Part shown: piece after piece, positions 44,309 to 53,005 of the stretch | Position numbering within the stretch: the stretch's first letter is position 1 | Layout: the number at the start of each line of letters is the position of its first letter | Assembly: GCF_002001105.1 (NCBI RefSeq) | Contig: NZ_MUNP01000030.1 | Coordinates: 1 to 64,000, forward strand | Length of the DNA stretch: 64,000 bases | Reading direction: 5' to 3' | Origin: Rhodanobacter sp. C06 | GTDB lineage: Bacteria; Pseudomonadota; Gammaproteobacteria; Xanthomonadales; Rhodanobacteraceae | Translations under genes and position numbers: made by a program | Notes under the pieces: generated by a model | Database searches by the model: none | What the model was told of the DNA's origin: nothing | The model's input: only the letters and a program-made list of their open reading frames with translations

Positions 44309-45058
44309 TCACGGATGCGGTGATGTCTGTGCCGGAGGGGCCCGGTCGGTATTCGTGGCGGCGCATCGGTGACCCCAGATGTATTCGGGCGCTTGCGGAC
44401 CGGCGTTGAAAATCAGGTCGAGCACGCTCACGGCATGTTCGAATGGCGGGTAAAGCTGCGGATACTCGGGGTAATCCGAGTAGTCCTTGTATAGCAGTTC
44501 GATGCCCGCAGCATCGAAACGTGCCGGGTCGATATAGTCTTGCGCATTCGGACCGGAAACGTAGGAAGAAGCGCCGGCCTTGAGTAACAGGTCAAGCAGA
44601 CGGTCAAGCTTCTGTCCTTGTGGCGCACGATCGCGCGAATCACTGAATGTGGTGACGATACCCAGCAGATCTGTGGCGATGCTCCGGATCAAATGCTGGT
44701 TCATTTCGGACAATGACGACCAAGTTGTACCGAGATAGAAACCTTCAAAGAATTCGCGATAGGTTTTGAAATACGGCGCCCTGGAATAATTCTGCTGAAT
44801 GGATCGCCAGTGCTTGGCCTGCCACATCGCGTTCTCCAGCGATACTTCGCATATCAATCGTCTGTTGCTGGAACCGGCTGGAACGCTCAGCCACTGCGAG
44901 CCCTGTGCCGTCTTGATCCTGTTGCGCGTGCGCCAATCGCGCGACGTGAACTGCACATCGTCGAGAAAGATGAACTCGTCCACGTCGTGGATGATGTCGA
45001 AATATCCCTTCCACGGGATATACGACGACTGGATGATCGCGACCTTGTGTCCGTTCAT
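44309..45058 (-). CDS. WbqC family protein
   Basis: A 249-residue protein of the WbqC-like family found in many O-antigen clusters. The N-terminus VAIIQSSYIPWKGYFDIIHD is the family hallmark, followed by FLDDVQFTSRDWRTRNRIK and a GSQWLSVPA segment. VSGPNAQDYIDPARFDAAGI is also typical. Biochemistry is not firmly known to me; the family is often found near amino-sugar genes. The ATG at 45058 overlaps the ATP-grasp/HAD stop by four bases, arguing for joint function. Base composition is A/T-richer than adjacent genes. Confidence 0.85.
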   Translation of the reverse strand: MNGHKVAIIQSSYIPWKGYFDIIHDVDEFIFLDDVQFTSRDWRTRNRIKTAQGSQWLSVPAGSSNRRLICEVSLENAMWQAKHWRSIQQNYSRAPYFKTYREFFEGFYLGTTWSSLSEMNQHLIRSIATDLLGIVTTFSDSRDRAPQGQKLDRLLDLLLKAGASSYVSGPNAQDYIDPARFDAAGIELLYKDYSDYPEYPQLYPPFEHAVSVLDLIFNAGPQAPEYIWGHRCAATNTDRAPPAQTSPHP

Positions 45059-46704
45059 GGGTTCAGGCAGGCATGGCGGGCCGAAAGCAGGCTGTCGAGG
45101 ACATCGATGCGGCGGCTGATCGCGCTGGGGACGGTCGCCGCAAGGGCTGCATTGGGGCTAAGGAAGATGCCATTCCTGCGGACGATCAAGGCGTGCATGT
45201 AGCCCGCGCGAATCGCACCGACGCCATCGCGGAAGTAGTTGTCGCCGATCATCACCAGTTGGGCCGGGTCCATGCCCAGCGCATGCGCCGCCTGCAGGAA
45301 CGCGGCGGGAGCGGGTTTTTCCCCGCCGTGCTCGCGGCTGCAGACGACGGCGTCGATGCAGTCGAGCGCCCGCGCCTGGCGTATCTTGGCGCGCTGTGTC
45401 GCGGGAGGGTTGTCGGTGAGGATGGCCAGGGGCAGGCCGGCGGCCTTCAGCGCCTTGAGTGTCGCCTCGACATCGTCGAACAGGGGCGTCTCGGCAACGA
45501 TCGCCGCGCGATACGCATCCATCGCCACGGTGCGCAGGCTTTCCGGCAGCGCCAGCATCGCAAGCAGTCGATCGATCAGGAACGCGCGTTCACCCTCGTC
45601 GATCAATTGCGCTGCGCACAGCAGGAAGGCGGATCGTTCCACCCATGCGGAAAAGACGTCCGCATGGATGAGTTGCAGCTTTTCGAGCATCCACTCCTTG
45701 TGCCTGACCAGGGTATCGTCGAGGTCGAAGACGATGCCCCGGGGTGCGGGCTGCAGCAGCGGTACGACGATGTCTTCGAGCACGCGCACGGTCTTGACGG
45801 CCCTGCGTGCCGACAAGTCCGGTGCCGCCGCGGCCGCGCCGGTTCCCATGAAGAATCCCGGCAAGTTGATGCCCTCGGCGAGCGCATGCGTGGCGGAGGT
45901 TCCGGTGCGCGGGTTGACGTCGGAAACGAACGCGATGCCGTCCGGCGGCGCGACTATCTGGGTGTTGTAGATACCGCAGCCGCCCGCGGCGGCGATGGCT
46001 GCCGCCGTCTGCTGCGCGAGCGCGGCGATGCGTGGATCGTGCACCGATGTGGAGATGACGGCGAAACCGCCGGATGTCCGCAGCCGCTGACGCAGCACGA
46101 CCGGCGAGATGCGGCCATGCGGATCGACCGCGAAGTCGGCCGAGTACTCTTCGAAGGCAGGTAACCACGCCGACCACACATGGGTGGCGAAGTCACCTTG
46201 ATACGCAAGCGCTTCCTCGCGGCTGCGCAGGAGCACGGTGCCGCGGCCGCCCCAGCCTTCGCACGGCCTGCCGAACAGGGGTTGTGCATAGCCGTGAGTG
46301 AGCGGGTCCAGCAGCTCCGGTACCGGCAAGCCGGCGTCGTCGAGAAATTGATGGGTGCGCAGTTTGTCCAGCAGCGTCGTGGTCAGTTCTTCGCCGGCCA
46401 CGGCCACGGCGGCGCCCAGGTCGGCCAACCGGTTCCTGAGGCGCGCCAGCGTGGGCAGCTCATAGGCGGTCGCGGGGAAAATGGCGTCCACGCGCTCGTG
46501 GCGTACCAGGTCGATCAGGAACGTCTCGAATGCGTGCTCATCCGCCAGTGGCGGGGCCACGAAACATTCCCCACAGACATAACGCACGGGGTGTTCGGCG
46601 TGGATGTCGCAGACCAGCACCCTGGTGCGATCCAGTCGCTGCAGGGCGCGCACGATGCCCAGCCCTTGGAAGCCGCCCGCGCTGACGACGAGCGCGGTTT
46701 TCAT
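45055..46704 (-). CDS. ATP-grasp / HAD hydrolase fusion protein
   Basis: A 549-residue two-domain protein. The N-terminal half (about 1-315) resembles carbamoyl-phosphate-synthase-type ATP-grasp ligases: ALVVSAGGFQGLGIVRALQR, LLDKLRTHQFLDDAGLPVPE, PCEGWGGRGTVLLRS and FVSDVNPRTGTSATHAL (metal-binding acidic/Asn motif). The C-terminal half (about 321-540) is a HAD-superfamily hydrolase: D327-L-D329-D-T-L nucleophile loop, LAILTDNPPATQRAKIRQ, and MIGDNYFRDGVGA. It may ligate an acid or amino acid to a sugar amine while the HAD part removes a phosphate. Four-base overlaps join it to WbqC and the methyltransferase. Confidence 0.82.
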   Translation of the reverse strand: MKTALVVSAGGFQGLGIVRALQRLDRTRVLVCDIHAEHPVRYVCGECFVAPPLADEHAFETFLIDLVRHERVDAIFPATAYELPTLARLRNRLADLGAAVAVAGEELTTTLLDKLRTHQFLDDAGLPVPELLDPLTHGYAQPLFGRPCEGWGGRGTVLLRSREEALAYQGDFATHVWSAWLPAFEEYSADFAVDPHGRISPVVLRQRLRTSGGFAVISTSVHDPRIAALAQQTAAAIAAAGGCGIYNTQIVAPPDGIAFVSDVNPRTGTSATHALAEGINLPGFFMGTGAAAAAPDLSARRAVKTVRVLEDIVVPLLQPAPRGIVFDLDDTLVRHKEWMLEKLQLIHADVFSAWVERSAFLLCAAQLIDEGERAFLIDRLLAMLALPESLRTVAMDAYRAAIVAETPLFDDVEATLKALKAAGLPLAILTDNPPATQRAKIRQARALDCIDAVVCSREHGGEKPAPAAFLQAAHALGMDPAQLVMIGDNYFRDGVGAIRAGYMHALIVRRNGIFLSPNAALAATVPSAISRRIDVLDSLLSARHACLNP

Positions 46705-47438
46705 GCAGGCCGCGCGGTCAGCAGGATGCCATTGCAGATATCCGGCAGGTCGTAGCCGACATCGATGAACGCGTTCTCGATATCCGGGGCGAGCGACAGT
46801 TGCTGCAGTTGCGACGTGGTCAGCGGCTTGAGCACCAACCCCACCTTGTCCAGGATGGCGTAGCCGGAGTCTTCCACCAGGCGGCTGATCGAGCCGTTGT
46901 CGAAATAGCGCTTGTGGCCCAGTTCCCGGTCGTACTGGCTCAGGGCGTACAGGTCGGTCAGGAGGCCTGCGGAGTGACCCAGCAGGCGGTGCAGCGAGCG
47001 GGCGTTGGGCACGGCCGCAAACAGGACGCCGGTCGGTTTCAGGAAGGCCCGGAAGCGGCGCAGGATCAGGCCCGGATCATCGACGTGTTCCAGCACGAAT
47101 CCCATCTCGATCGCATCGAATGGCTGATCGAAATGCGCCTGCTCGAAATAGGTGTGGTGGATCGTGACATGCGCCGGCGGCGACGTCTCGGCCCGGTAGC
47201 GGGCGATGATGTCAGCGGCCCCCTCGAGAACGTGGTAGTCCGTCACGTCGAGTCGATCGCGGATCGCCTGGCTGACACGCTGCCCGCCGATACCCAGGCT
47301 GAGTACCCGCAACGCCCGCTGGCCTTGCAGCCGTTCGACGATCTTCCGCGCGTAGGCCGCCAGCAAGGCTTCCTCATCGCGGTGGTAGGGAAATTGCTCG
47401 GTATAGGCGCCCTGGTAGGCGTTGAGATCTTCTTGCAT
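46701..47438 (-). CDS. Class I SAM-dependent methyltransferase
   Basis: A 245-residue protein. RVLSLGIGGQRVSQAIRDRL is motif I, YHVLEGAADIIARY the acidic loop, DAIEMGFVLEHVDDPGLILR motif IV, and FLKPTGVLFAAVPNARSLH the post-I loop. This pattern is usual for sugar O- or N-methyltransferases in polysaccharide clusters. It is 9 bases after the GT2 gene and overlaps the ATP-grasp/HAD gene by four bases. It may methylate the amino sugar or its acyl group. Confidence 0.82.
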   Translation of the reverse strand: MQEDLNAYQGAYTEQFPYHRDEEALLAAYARKIVERLQGQRALRVLSLGIGGQRVSQAIRDRLDVTDYHVLEGAADIIARYRAETSPPAHVTIHHTYFEQAHFDQPFDAIEMGFVLEHVDDPGLILRRFRAFLKPTGVLFAAVPNARSLHRLLGHSAGLLTDLYALSQYDRELGHKRYFDNGSISRLVEDSGYAILDKVGLVLKPLTTSQLQQLSLAPDIENAFIDVGYDLPDICNGILLTARPA

Positions 47439-47447
47439 CCGGGAGCC

Positions 47448-48419
47448 TCAATCGTGAAATTCGCGAACGATAAACAGGGGGCGGTTCTGCGTCTGGGTGT
47501 AGATGCGCGAGATATACAGACCGATCACGCCGAGCACCGTGATGATAATGCCGGACATGCCGATGATGACCAGCATCAGCGAAGTGAAGCCGGTCAGTAC
47601 CGCCTCGGGGTGGAGCAGTTTGCGGACGATCAGGGCGATGCCGGCGACGCCGGCGCACAGCGTGATGCCTATACCGCCGCCGAGAACCAGCTTCAGCGGC
47701 ACGGTGGAGAAGGAGGTCACCGCTTCCAGCAGCAGCGCGAATCGCTTGCGCAAGGAGTAGGTCGAGGCATTCTCACGTTGCGTCTTCTCGACGAGAACGG
47801 CCACCTGGTGGAAACCCGACCAGTACATCATGCCGCCAAGAAAGACATTGCGATCGCCCAGCGACAGCAGGGCATCGACATAGCGACGCGTCATCAGCCG
47901 CTCGCTGAGCACGTTGGCGGGAACCTTGGTGTCGCTGAGGCGATTGAACAGACGCCAGAACAGTGCGCCGCCGACGCGCTCGGTCAACGCACCCTTGCGC
48001 TTGCCCTGGATGCCGTAGACGACATCCGCGCCGGTTCTGCGGAGTGTCTCCAGGAAATGCGGCAATACACCCGGGCGCACTTCCAGATCGCAGTCGATGA
48101 TGAACAGCAGATCGCCGCTGGCATGGGCCAAGCCCGCCATCACGGCCTTGTGATGGCCGAAGTTGCGTGACAGATCCACGATCTTGATGGCGGCATTCGT
48201 GCTGCGTGCATGGATGAGATGCTGCATCGATTCATCGGGAGAGCCATCGTTGACGAAGACCAGCTCATAACGATCGATGCCCGCTTCACCGATGGCGGCG
48301 ATCATCTCGTCGATGAAACGAGTGATGAACCGCTCGGAGCGGTAGACGGACGTGACGATGCTCAGCAGCGGGGCTGGCACCGCCGATTCCCGAGATGGTG
48401 TGGTGCCGGGCGTCAGCAT
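47448..48419 (-). CDS. GT2 polyprenol-phosphate glycosyltransferase (ArnC/DPM-like)
   Basis: A 323-residue membrane-anchored glycosyltransferase. The GT2 domain shows SIVTSVYRSERFITRFIDEM, YELVFVNDGSPDESMQHLI, DLSRNFGHHKAVMAGLAHA and FIIDCDLEVRPGVL. Two C-terminal helices (LVLGGGIGITLCAGVAGIAL, MLVIIGMSGIIITVLGVIGL) lead to YISRIYTQTQNRPLFIV, the classic end of ArnC/GtrB/DPM-like proteins. It would place a sugar, perhaps the 4-amino-4,6-dideoxy sugar, on undecaprenyl phosphate. ATG 48419 with AGGAA upstream; an upstream extension in the same frame is rejected. First gene of the minus-strand operon. Confidence 0.88.
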   Translation of the reverse strand: MLTPGTTPSRESAVPAPLLSIVTSVYRSERFITRFIDEMIAAIGEAGIDRYELVFVNDGSPDESMQHLIHARSTNAAIKIVDLSRNFGHHKAVMAGLAHASGDLLFIIDCDLEVRPGVLPHFLETLRRTGADVVYGIQGKRKGALTERVGGALFWRLFNRLSDTKVPANVLSERLMTRRYVDALLSLGDRNVFLGGMMYWSGFHQVAVLVEKTQRENASTYSLRKRFALLLEAVTSFSTVPLKLVLGGGIGITLCAGVAGIALIVRKLLHPEAVLTGFTSLMLVIIGMSGIIITVLGVIGLYISRIYTQTQNRPLFIVREFHD

Positions 48420-48587
48420 GGGGCCGGATTCCTGCGGGGTGAGGACGTCGTAAGAATGAAGTGCGGTAGCTTGCCTGGAGCACAACCAGAGGCAATGGCG
48501 CAGTGATCCGGCGGCAGCTGGTTGCTGTCTGGCCAAGCAGGGTACCCCGGATGATACGGAGCAGCCCAGGCTCACGTCATGGCCGGT

Positions 48588-49532
48588 TTAACCCAGTGCC
48601 TGCTCCAGCTCCGGTATCAGCTTGAACAGATCCCCCACCAGGCCAAAGTCGGCTACCTCGAAGATCGGCGCCTCGGCGTCCTTGTTGATCGCCACGATGG
48701 TGCCGGCGTCCTTGATGCCGGTGAGGTGCTGGATGGCGCCGGAGATGCCGATCGCCATGTACAGTTCGGGCGCGATGATCTTGCCGGTCTGGCCCACCTG
48801 CAGGTCGCTTGGCACGTAGCCGGCGTCGACCGCTGCGCGCGAAGCGCCCACGGCGGCACCGATCCTGTCCGCGAATTTGTAGATGATCTCGAAGTTTTCC
48901 TTCGAACCCACGCCACGACCGCCGGAGACGACCTTGTTCGCGCCTTGCAGGTCGGGGCGATCGCTCTTGCCCGACTGCAGGCCGATGTAGCGGGTGTGGC
49001 CGGGCAGGATCACGTCCAGCGCAAGCGCTTCGACCGGTGCGCTGTTCGTGCCTGTCGCGGCAGCGGGCCATGAAGCGGTGCGGATGGTGGCGACCACGGG
49101 ATGCGACGGTTCGGCCTCGACGGTGACGATCGCATTGCCGGCATAGATCGGCCGCTTGAAGGTGTGCGTACCTTCCACGCTCATCACGTCGCTGACCTGG
49201 GCCACGCCGAGCAGGGCGGCGACACGCGGCGTCACGTCCTTGCCGAAGGTGGTGGACGGTGCGAACACGTGGCTGTAGCCAGCGGCGGCCTTGGCGATCT
49301 GCGGCGCCAGCACGGCGGCCAGCGGGTGGGCGTTCTCGGCGCGCTCGACGGTGAGCACGCGGTTCACGCCGTTGATCGTCGCGGCCTCGGCGGCGAGTGT
49401 GGCGACATTGTCGGCCAGCACCAGCACGTCGATGGCTGCGGGCTTCACCGCGGCAGCGGCGCTCACGGCGCGGGCGGTGGAGGAGTTCAGCTTGCCGTCC
49501 AGATGTTCGGCGATGACGAGGATCTTGCTCAT
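48588..49532 (-). CDS. etfA: Electron transfer flavoprotein subunit alpha
   Basis: A 314-residue FAD-binding subunit. It accepts electrons from acyl-CoA and other dehydrogenases and passes them to ETF-ubiquinone oxidoreductase. The C-terminal FAD domain has [60 protein letters not shown] and [14 protein letters not shown]. It follows etfB after 111 bases that hold a palindromic repeat. In Xanthomonas this gene marks the border of the LPS cluster, as it does here. Confidence 0.96.
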   Translation of the reverse strand: MSKILVIAEHLDGKLNSSTARAVSAAAAVKPAAIDVLVLADNVATLAAEAATINGVNRVLTVERAENAHPLAAVLAPQIAKAAAGYSHVFAPSTTFGKDVTPRVAALLGVAQVSDVMSVEGTHTFKRPIYAGNAIVTVEAEPSHPVVATIRTASWPAAATGTNSAPVEALALDVILPGHTRYIGLQSGKSDRPDLQGANKVVSGGRGVGSKENFEIIYKFADRIGAAVGASRAAVDAGYVPSDLQVGQTGKIIAPELYMAIGISGAIQHLTGIKDAGTIVAINKDAEAPIFEVADFGLVGDLFKLIPELEQALG

Positions 49533-49573
49533 GGCATGGTTCCTTGTGTCCTGCTTTTCGGTAGGAGCACTGC

Positions 49574-49627
49574 AGGAGCGGCTTCAGCCGCGATTCGTTT
49601 CAGCCGTTCGCGGCTGAAGCCGCTCCT
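49574..49627. repeat. REP-like palindromic element
   Basis: Perfect 20-base inverted arms (49574-49593 and 49608-49627) begin AGGAGCGGCTTCAGCCG and end GAAGCCGCTCCT, separated by 14 bases; a preceding GTAGGAGC at 49561 hints at a second, degenerate unit. It lies inside the etfB-etfA operon. Confidence 0.85.
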
Positions 49628-49643
49628 ACGGGTGATGTGGGGG

Positions 49644-50390
49644 TTACAGCAAACCCTTCTGCTTCAGCGCCGCGACCAATTCGGCGGCGTCCTTCACCAT
49701 CACGCCCTTGCTGCGCTTGGCCGGCACGGCGTAGTGGGTGGTATTCAGGTGGTCGCCGTTGTCAACGCCCAGCGAGGCCAGCTCGACCACGTCGATGGGC
49801 TTGCTCTTGGCCTTCATGATGTCCGGCAGCTTGATGAAGCGCGGTTCGTTGAGGCGCAAGTCGCTGGTGATCACTGCAGGCAGTTCCACCTCGATGGTTT
49901 CGAGGCCGGCATCCACTTCGCGCGTCACGGTGGCCTTGCCATCGGCGATCTCGACCTTGCTGGCGAAGGTGGCCTGCGGGCGGTCCCATAGCGCGGCGAG
50001 CATCTGGCCGGCCTGGTTGGCGTCGTCGTCGATCGCCTGCTTGCCCAGGATCACCAAGCCAGGCTGTTCCTTCTCCACCAGCTTCAGGAACGCGCGTGCT
50101 GCAGTGAGAGGCTGCACGGCGTCGCTAGTGGTCACGTGTATGGCACGATTGGCGCCCATCGCCAGGCCATTGCGCAGGTGCGCGGTGAGGTCGGACGGAC
50201 CGATGCTGACCACGATCACCTCCGTGGCGACACCCTTCTCGCGCAGGCGCAGCGCCTCTTCCAGAGCGATGTCGTCGAACGGATTGGCGGACAGCTTCAC
50301 GCCATCGGTGACCACACCGCTGCTGTCGGGCTTGACCTGGATGCGCACGTTGTAGTCCACCACGCGCTTGTAACCGACCAGAATTTTCAT
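49644..50390 (-). CDS. etfB: Electron transfer flavoprotein subunit beta
   Basis: A 248-residue subunit that binds AMP and pairs with EtfA. It starts MKILVGYKRVVDYNVRIQVK and shows VKLSANPFDDIALEEALRL, GKQAIDDDANQAGQMLAALW and the family signature VTREVDAGLETIEVELPAV. ATG 50390 has a strong GGAGGGAAGG box; longer forms of the frame are rejected. A minus-strand TACAAT at 50452-50447 may be the -10 of its promoter. Confidence 0.96.
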   Translation of the reverse strand: MKILVGYKRVVDYNVRIQVKPDSSGVVTDGVKLSANPFDDIALEEALRLREKGVATEVIVVSIGPSDLTAHLRNGLAMGANRAIHVTTSDAVQPLTAARAFLKLVEKEQPGLVILGKQAIDDDANQAGQMLAALWDRPQATFASKVEIADGKATVTREVDAGLETIEVELPAVITSDLRLNEPRFIKLPDIMKAKSKPIDVVELASLGVDNGDHLNTTHYAVPAKRSKGVMVKDAAELVAALKQKGLL

Positions 50391-50733
50391 GTGCCTTCCC
50401 TCCATCGGGCGCCCGCTCGGCGCTTGGCCTAGCCACGCAAACGGCGATTGTAGCCCATGCCCCAACCGGTTCAGAACCGTGGGCCATGCCGCGGCCGTCC
50501 GGCTTGGTGAGAAGGGCGGGGCCAAGGTTTCGGCGCGGCGATGCCGGTCTGTCTGTGTCTCCCGGGATGCCTTCCCACTCTGGGCATGATATGCCGCCAT
50601 CGACGTTCCGACTGGCCACCGGACGCCGCTGTCCCATGATGGGGTATGCGACGCGCACGGCCCTGCGGCGATCGATCGCATGGCAAAAGTGCCGGACAAA
50701 AGTCCGGCACTTTCCGTGCAACACCGATTTTGA
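50391..50733. other. Intergenic region: etfB promoter side and terminator of the secreted HExxE protein
   Basis: A 343-base gap. The part next to etfB should hold its promoter (TACAAT at 50452-50447 on the minus strand, no clear -35). The part next to 50734 holds a strong terminator. No gene was recognised between. Confidence 0.5.
50685..50713 (-). terminator. Rho-independent terminator of the secreted HExxE-protein gene
   Basis: On the minus strand a 12-bp perfect stem AAAGTGCCGGAC/GTCCGGCACTTT with a TTTT loop is followed by a T-run (TTTTG) about 20 bases after the stop at 50734. Confidence 0.8.
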
Positions 50734-52791
50734 CTAGTTCCCGTGGAAGGGCTTTGCCTGGACCACTGCGCTGGAAGGCAGCGTCACGGGCGCCCCCGCG
50801 ACGTTGTGCAAACGGTAGCCCTGGAAGTCCGAGCCGGTGCTTTGCCAATCGTAGGCATCCCCCGCTGCGTCCATCCACAAGACATCCGCTTTGCCGTCGC
50901 CGTTGAAATCGGCGATCTTCGCAATCCAGTATCCCGGCGCGACAGGGCGGGTGCCGCGGGCAGTGACGGTGTTGCCATTCATCAGCCACCAGCCGAACTG
51001 ATGCGTGGTGTCGTTGGTGAACAGCAAGTCACTCTTGCCATCGCCGTCGACATCGCCCGCGCCCTGCAGGACCCAACCCGCAGGGAAGTCGCCCACAAAG
51101 TGATGGGCGAAGTGCCCGGTGCCGTCGTTGATCCAGGTGTACAGGTCGTTGTTGGGGCCGGTAAACACGAAGTCCATGAAGCCATCGCCATTGAGATCGG
51201 CGAGCGTCAGCTTGTAATCGATGGCGGTTGGCAGCAGCGCGGAATAGCTCACCGCCACTTGGGAGCTGCCTGGCGTGAAAGTCAGTTCCCACCAAGCCAC
51301 CTGTCCCGTCGATTCATTGCACCATATCAACGCATTCTTGCCGGAGGCGTCCACCTTGCCGGCACCCACCAGCGTCCAGCCGGCGGGGTAGGGCGAGCCC
51401 ACTTTGTAGGCGGTGCGACCGCCATTGCCATCGTTCAGCCAGACGTAAAGCTGGCGGCTCGTCGGGCTGGTAAACGCGAAGTCGGCGATGCCGTCGTTGT
51501 TCAGGTCGACCGTCGCGCCGATCGTGTAGCCCGCGGCGATCGCCTGGGTTTGCGATTGCACGACAGTCGCGCCGTTCACGCCCAATTGGGTCAGTGCGCC
51601 GGCCGCTGGATTGATATAGGTGATGGTGGCCACGACTGGGGGTGGGGGAGTGCCTACAATCGGATGCGACATGTCGCACTCGTTGGTGTCATTCGACCAG
51701 ATGCTTTGCATGGCGTAGCTGCCATTGCCCATGACCACGTTCGCGAGGGCACCTTGGCCGCTGTATATCCAGGCGCACTCGTCACCGGACTCGCCGCCAT
51801 TGGTGGAGGCGTTGTTCGAGTTGAACCAGCCATAGTCCGGGATCTGGTCGGTGATGGTTTCGGCGTACTCGTGACCCTCGACGATGGAGAAGCCGTCCAG
51901 GTTGCCTTGTGCGGAATTGCCATTGACCAGGCCTTGTCCGCAGTTCATGTCATTGACGTAGGGCATGTTCGTGTATGCGACGAAACCGCCATAGGAGGAG
52001 GCCCAGGCGTCGCTGTGCCAAGCGCAAAAATTGCCGCTGGGGGTGTTGAAGCCATCGGGATGAGTGCCCGTCGGCGACAGGATCACGTATTGCGCATAGC
52101 GGTTGGAGTCAGCCGTCGTATTGCCGAAGTGCTGCGCCGCATTCAACGCTTCCTGCCCGAGTTGATCTTGGGTCGCCTGCGGTGGCGCGGCAGCCGAGTT
52201 GTCGTACCAGATGCCGGCGAATGCCGATCCGCCGGTCGGATAGCTGATGTACGCGGCGCCGACAGGGCAGGATGTCGCGCCGGACGATACCGCCGGGCCG
52301 TCGCAGTACTGTGTCATGGTGCCTGACCACAGTTCGCCCCCGGTACCCATGCCCTTGAACATGCTCTCCAGGTACGGCACCGCACCAAACGCGTCGCCGG
52401 ACAGGTTCATATTGCCATTGCCATCGGTACTGGCAGTACCCCATTGGTTTCCGTAGACAACCAGGTAAACCCTGGGGATGCCGCTGGTGACGCCGACGCC
52501 GTTGTAGCCGCCGCCGAAACTGAGCGTGTTCGGGCCGGTGGTGGCGGCCGTGGGCATGTGCAGCGCCCGGTATTGCATCATCTGGCTGTAGGCGTCGCGG
52601 GTCGGCACGGCACCATGGCGATACGGGTGACCATAGGCCGGCGCATACGGATTACCCACAGGATGCACGATGGTGTTGCTTGTCATGTTGTTGCTGCCGT
52701 CATCGCCGTTGGCGAGGGCAGTGCCGGCAACCATGCCCAGCAATGCAGTCGCGACGGCTATCAGCATTCTGCGATTCGTGCGGTAACTCAT
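50734..52791 (-). CDS. Secreted HExxE protein with C-terminal FG-GAP/VCBS-like module
   Basis: A 685-residue exported protein. A signal peptide ends near GMVAGTALA. The first about 390 residues have an enzyme-like part with VEGHEYAETITDQIPDYGW; H307-E308-x-x-E311 is close to a zincin motif but lacks the second histidine. It resembles the region around HELAExxTDP of phosphate-induced/EXO-type proteins; a peptidase role is not proven. The C-terminal about 300 residues carry repeated D-NGDG calcium-type motifs (DLNNDGIADF, DLNGDGFMDF, DVDGDGKSDL, DFNGDGKADV), as in FG-GAP/VCBS propellers, paralogous to the next gene. ATG 52791 has AAAGGAG upstream. Confidence 0.75.
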   Translation of the reverse strand: MSYRTNRRMLIAVATALLGMVAGTALANGDDGSNNMTSNTIVHPVGNPYAPAYGHPYRHGAVPTRDAYSQMMQYRALHMPTAATTGPNTLSFGGGYNGVGVTSGIPRVYLVVYGNQWGTASTDGNGNMNLSGDAFGAVPYLESMFKGMGTGGELWSGTMTQYCDGPAVSSGATSCPVGAAYISYPTGGSAFAGIWYDNSAAAPPQATQDQLGQEALNAAQHFGNTTADSNRYAQYVILSPTGTHPDGFNTPSGNFCAWHSDAWASSYGGFVAYTNMPYVNDMNCGQGLVNGNSAQGNLDGFSIVEGHEYAETITDQIPDYGWFNSNNASTNGGESGDECAWIYSGQGALANVVMGNGSYAMQSIWSNDTNECDMSHPIVGTPPPPVVATITYINPAAGALTQLGVNGATVVQSQTQAIAAGYTIGATVDLNNDGIADFAFTSPTSRQLYVWLNDGNGGRTAYKVGSPYPAGWTLVGAGKVDASGKNALIWCNESTGQVAWWELTFTPGSSQVAVSYSALLPTAIDYKLTLADLNGDGFMDFVFTGPNNDLYTWINDGTGHFAHHFVGDFPAGWVLQGAGDVDGDGKSDLLFTNDTTHQFGWWLMNGNTVTARGTRPVAPGYWIAKIADFNGDGKADVLWMDAAGDAYDWQSTGSDFQGYRLHNVAGAPVTLPSSAVVQAKPFHGN
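50740..51640 (-). repeat. Duplicated FG-GAP-like module, copy 1
   Basis: This 3' part of the HExxE gene is closely similar at DNA and protein level to 53010-53930. Shared landmarks include MDFVFTGPNNDLY, INDGTGHF, LLFTNDTTHQFGWWLMNG and DAAGDAYDWQ. Long near-identical DNA blocks (for example around 51140-51200 against 53420-53480) suggest fairly recent duplication or gene conversion. Confidence 0.8.
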
Positions 52792-52954
52792 TTTATTGAC
52801 TCCTTTCAAAGAGGCATTGAGCCAGCCGATGTGGCTGGGCTGGGCTCATGCCAGGTGTGATAAAACGTGTGACTGGTCCGGCGGCCCTGACTTGACGCTC
52901 AGGATGAGAAGGGCCGCGAATGCTTGACGGTCCGACTCCAAAAGAGCCGATGGA

Positions 52955-52979
52955 ACAGGCCGGCGGAAGTCCGGCCTGT
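52955..52979 (-). terminator. Possible terminator after the S53 peptidase gene
   Basis: Inverted arms ACAGGCCGG (52955-52963) and CCGGCCTGT (52971-52979) lie 27 bases after the stop of the S53 gene on the minus strand. A T-rich CTCTTTTGG follows only after about ten more bases, so termination may be partial. Confidence 0.45.
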
Positions 52980-53005
52980 CCGTGCGGCAGTGGTCGCGAG
53001 CAAGA

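Noticed and set aside
47448-48575. An N-terminally extended form of the ArnC-like glycosyltransferase starting at 48575
   Set aside because: The extra 52 residues do not look like any GT2 N-terminus and reach into the etfA end; ATG 48419 has a good AGGAA box.
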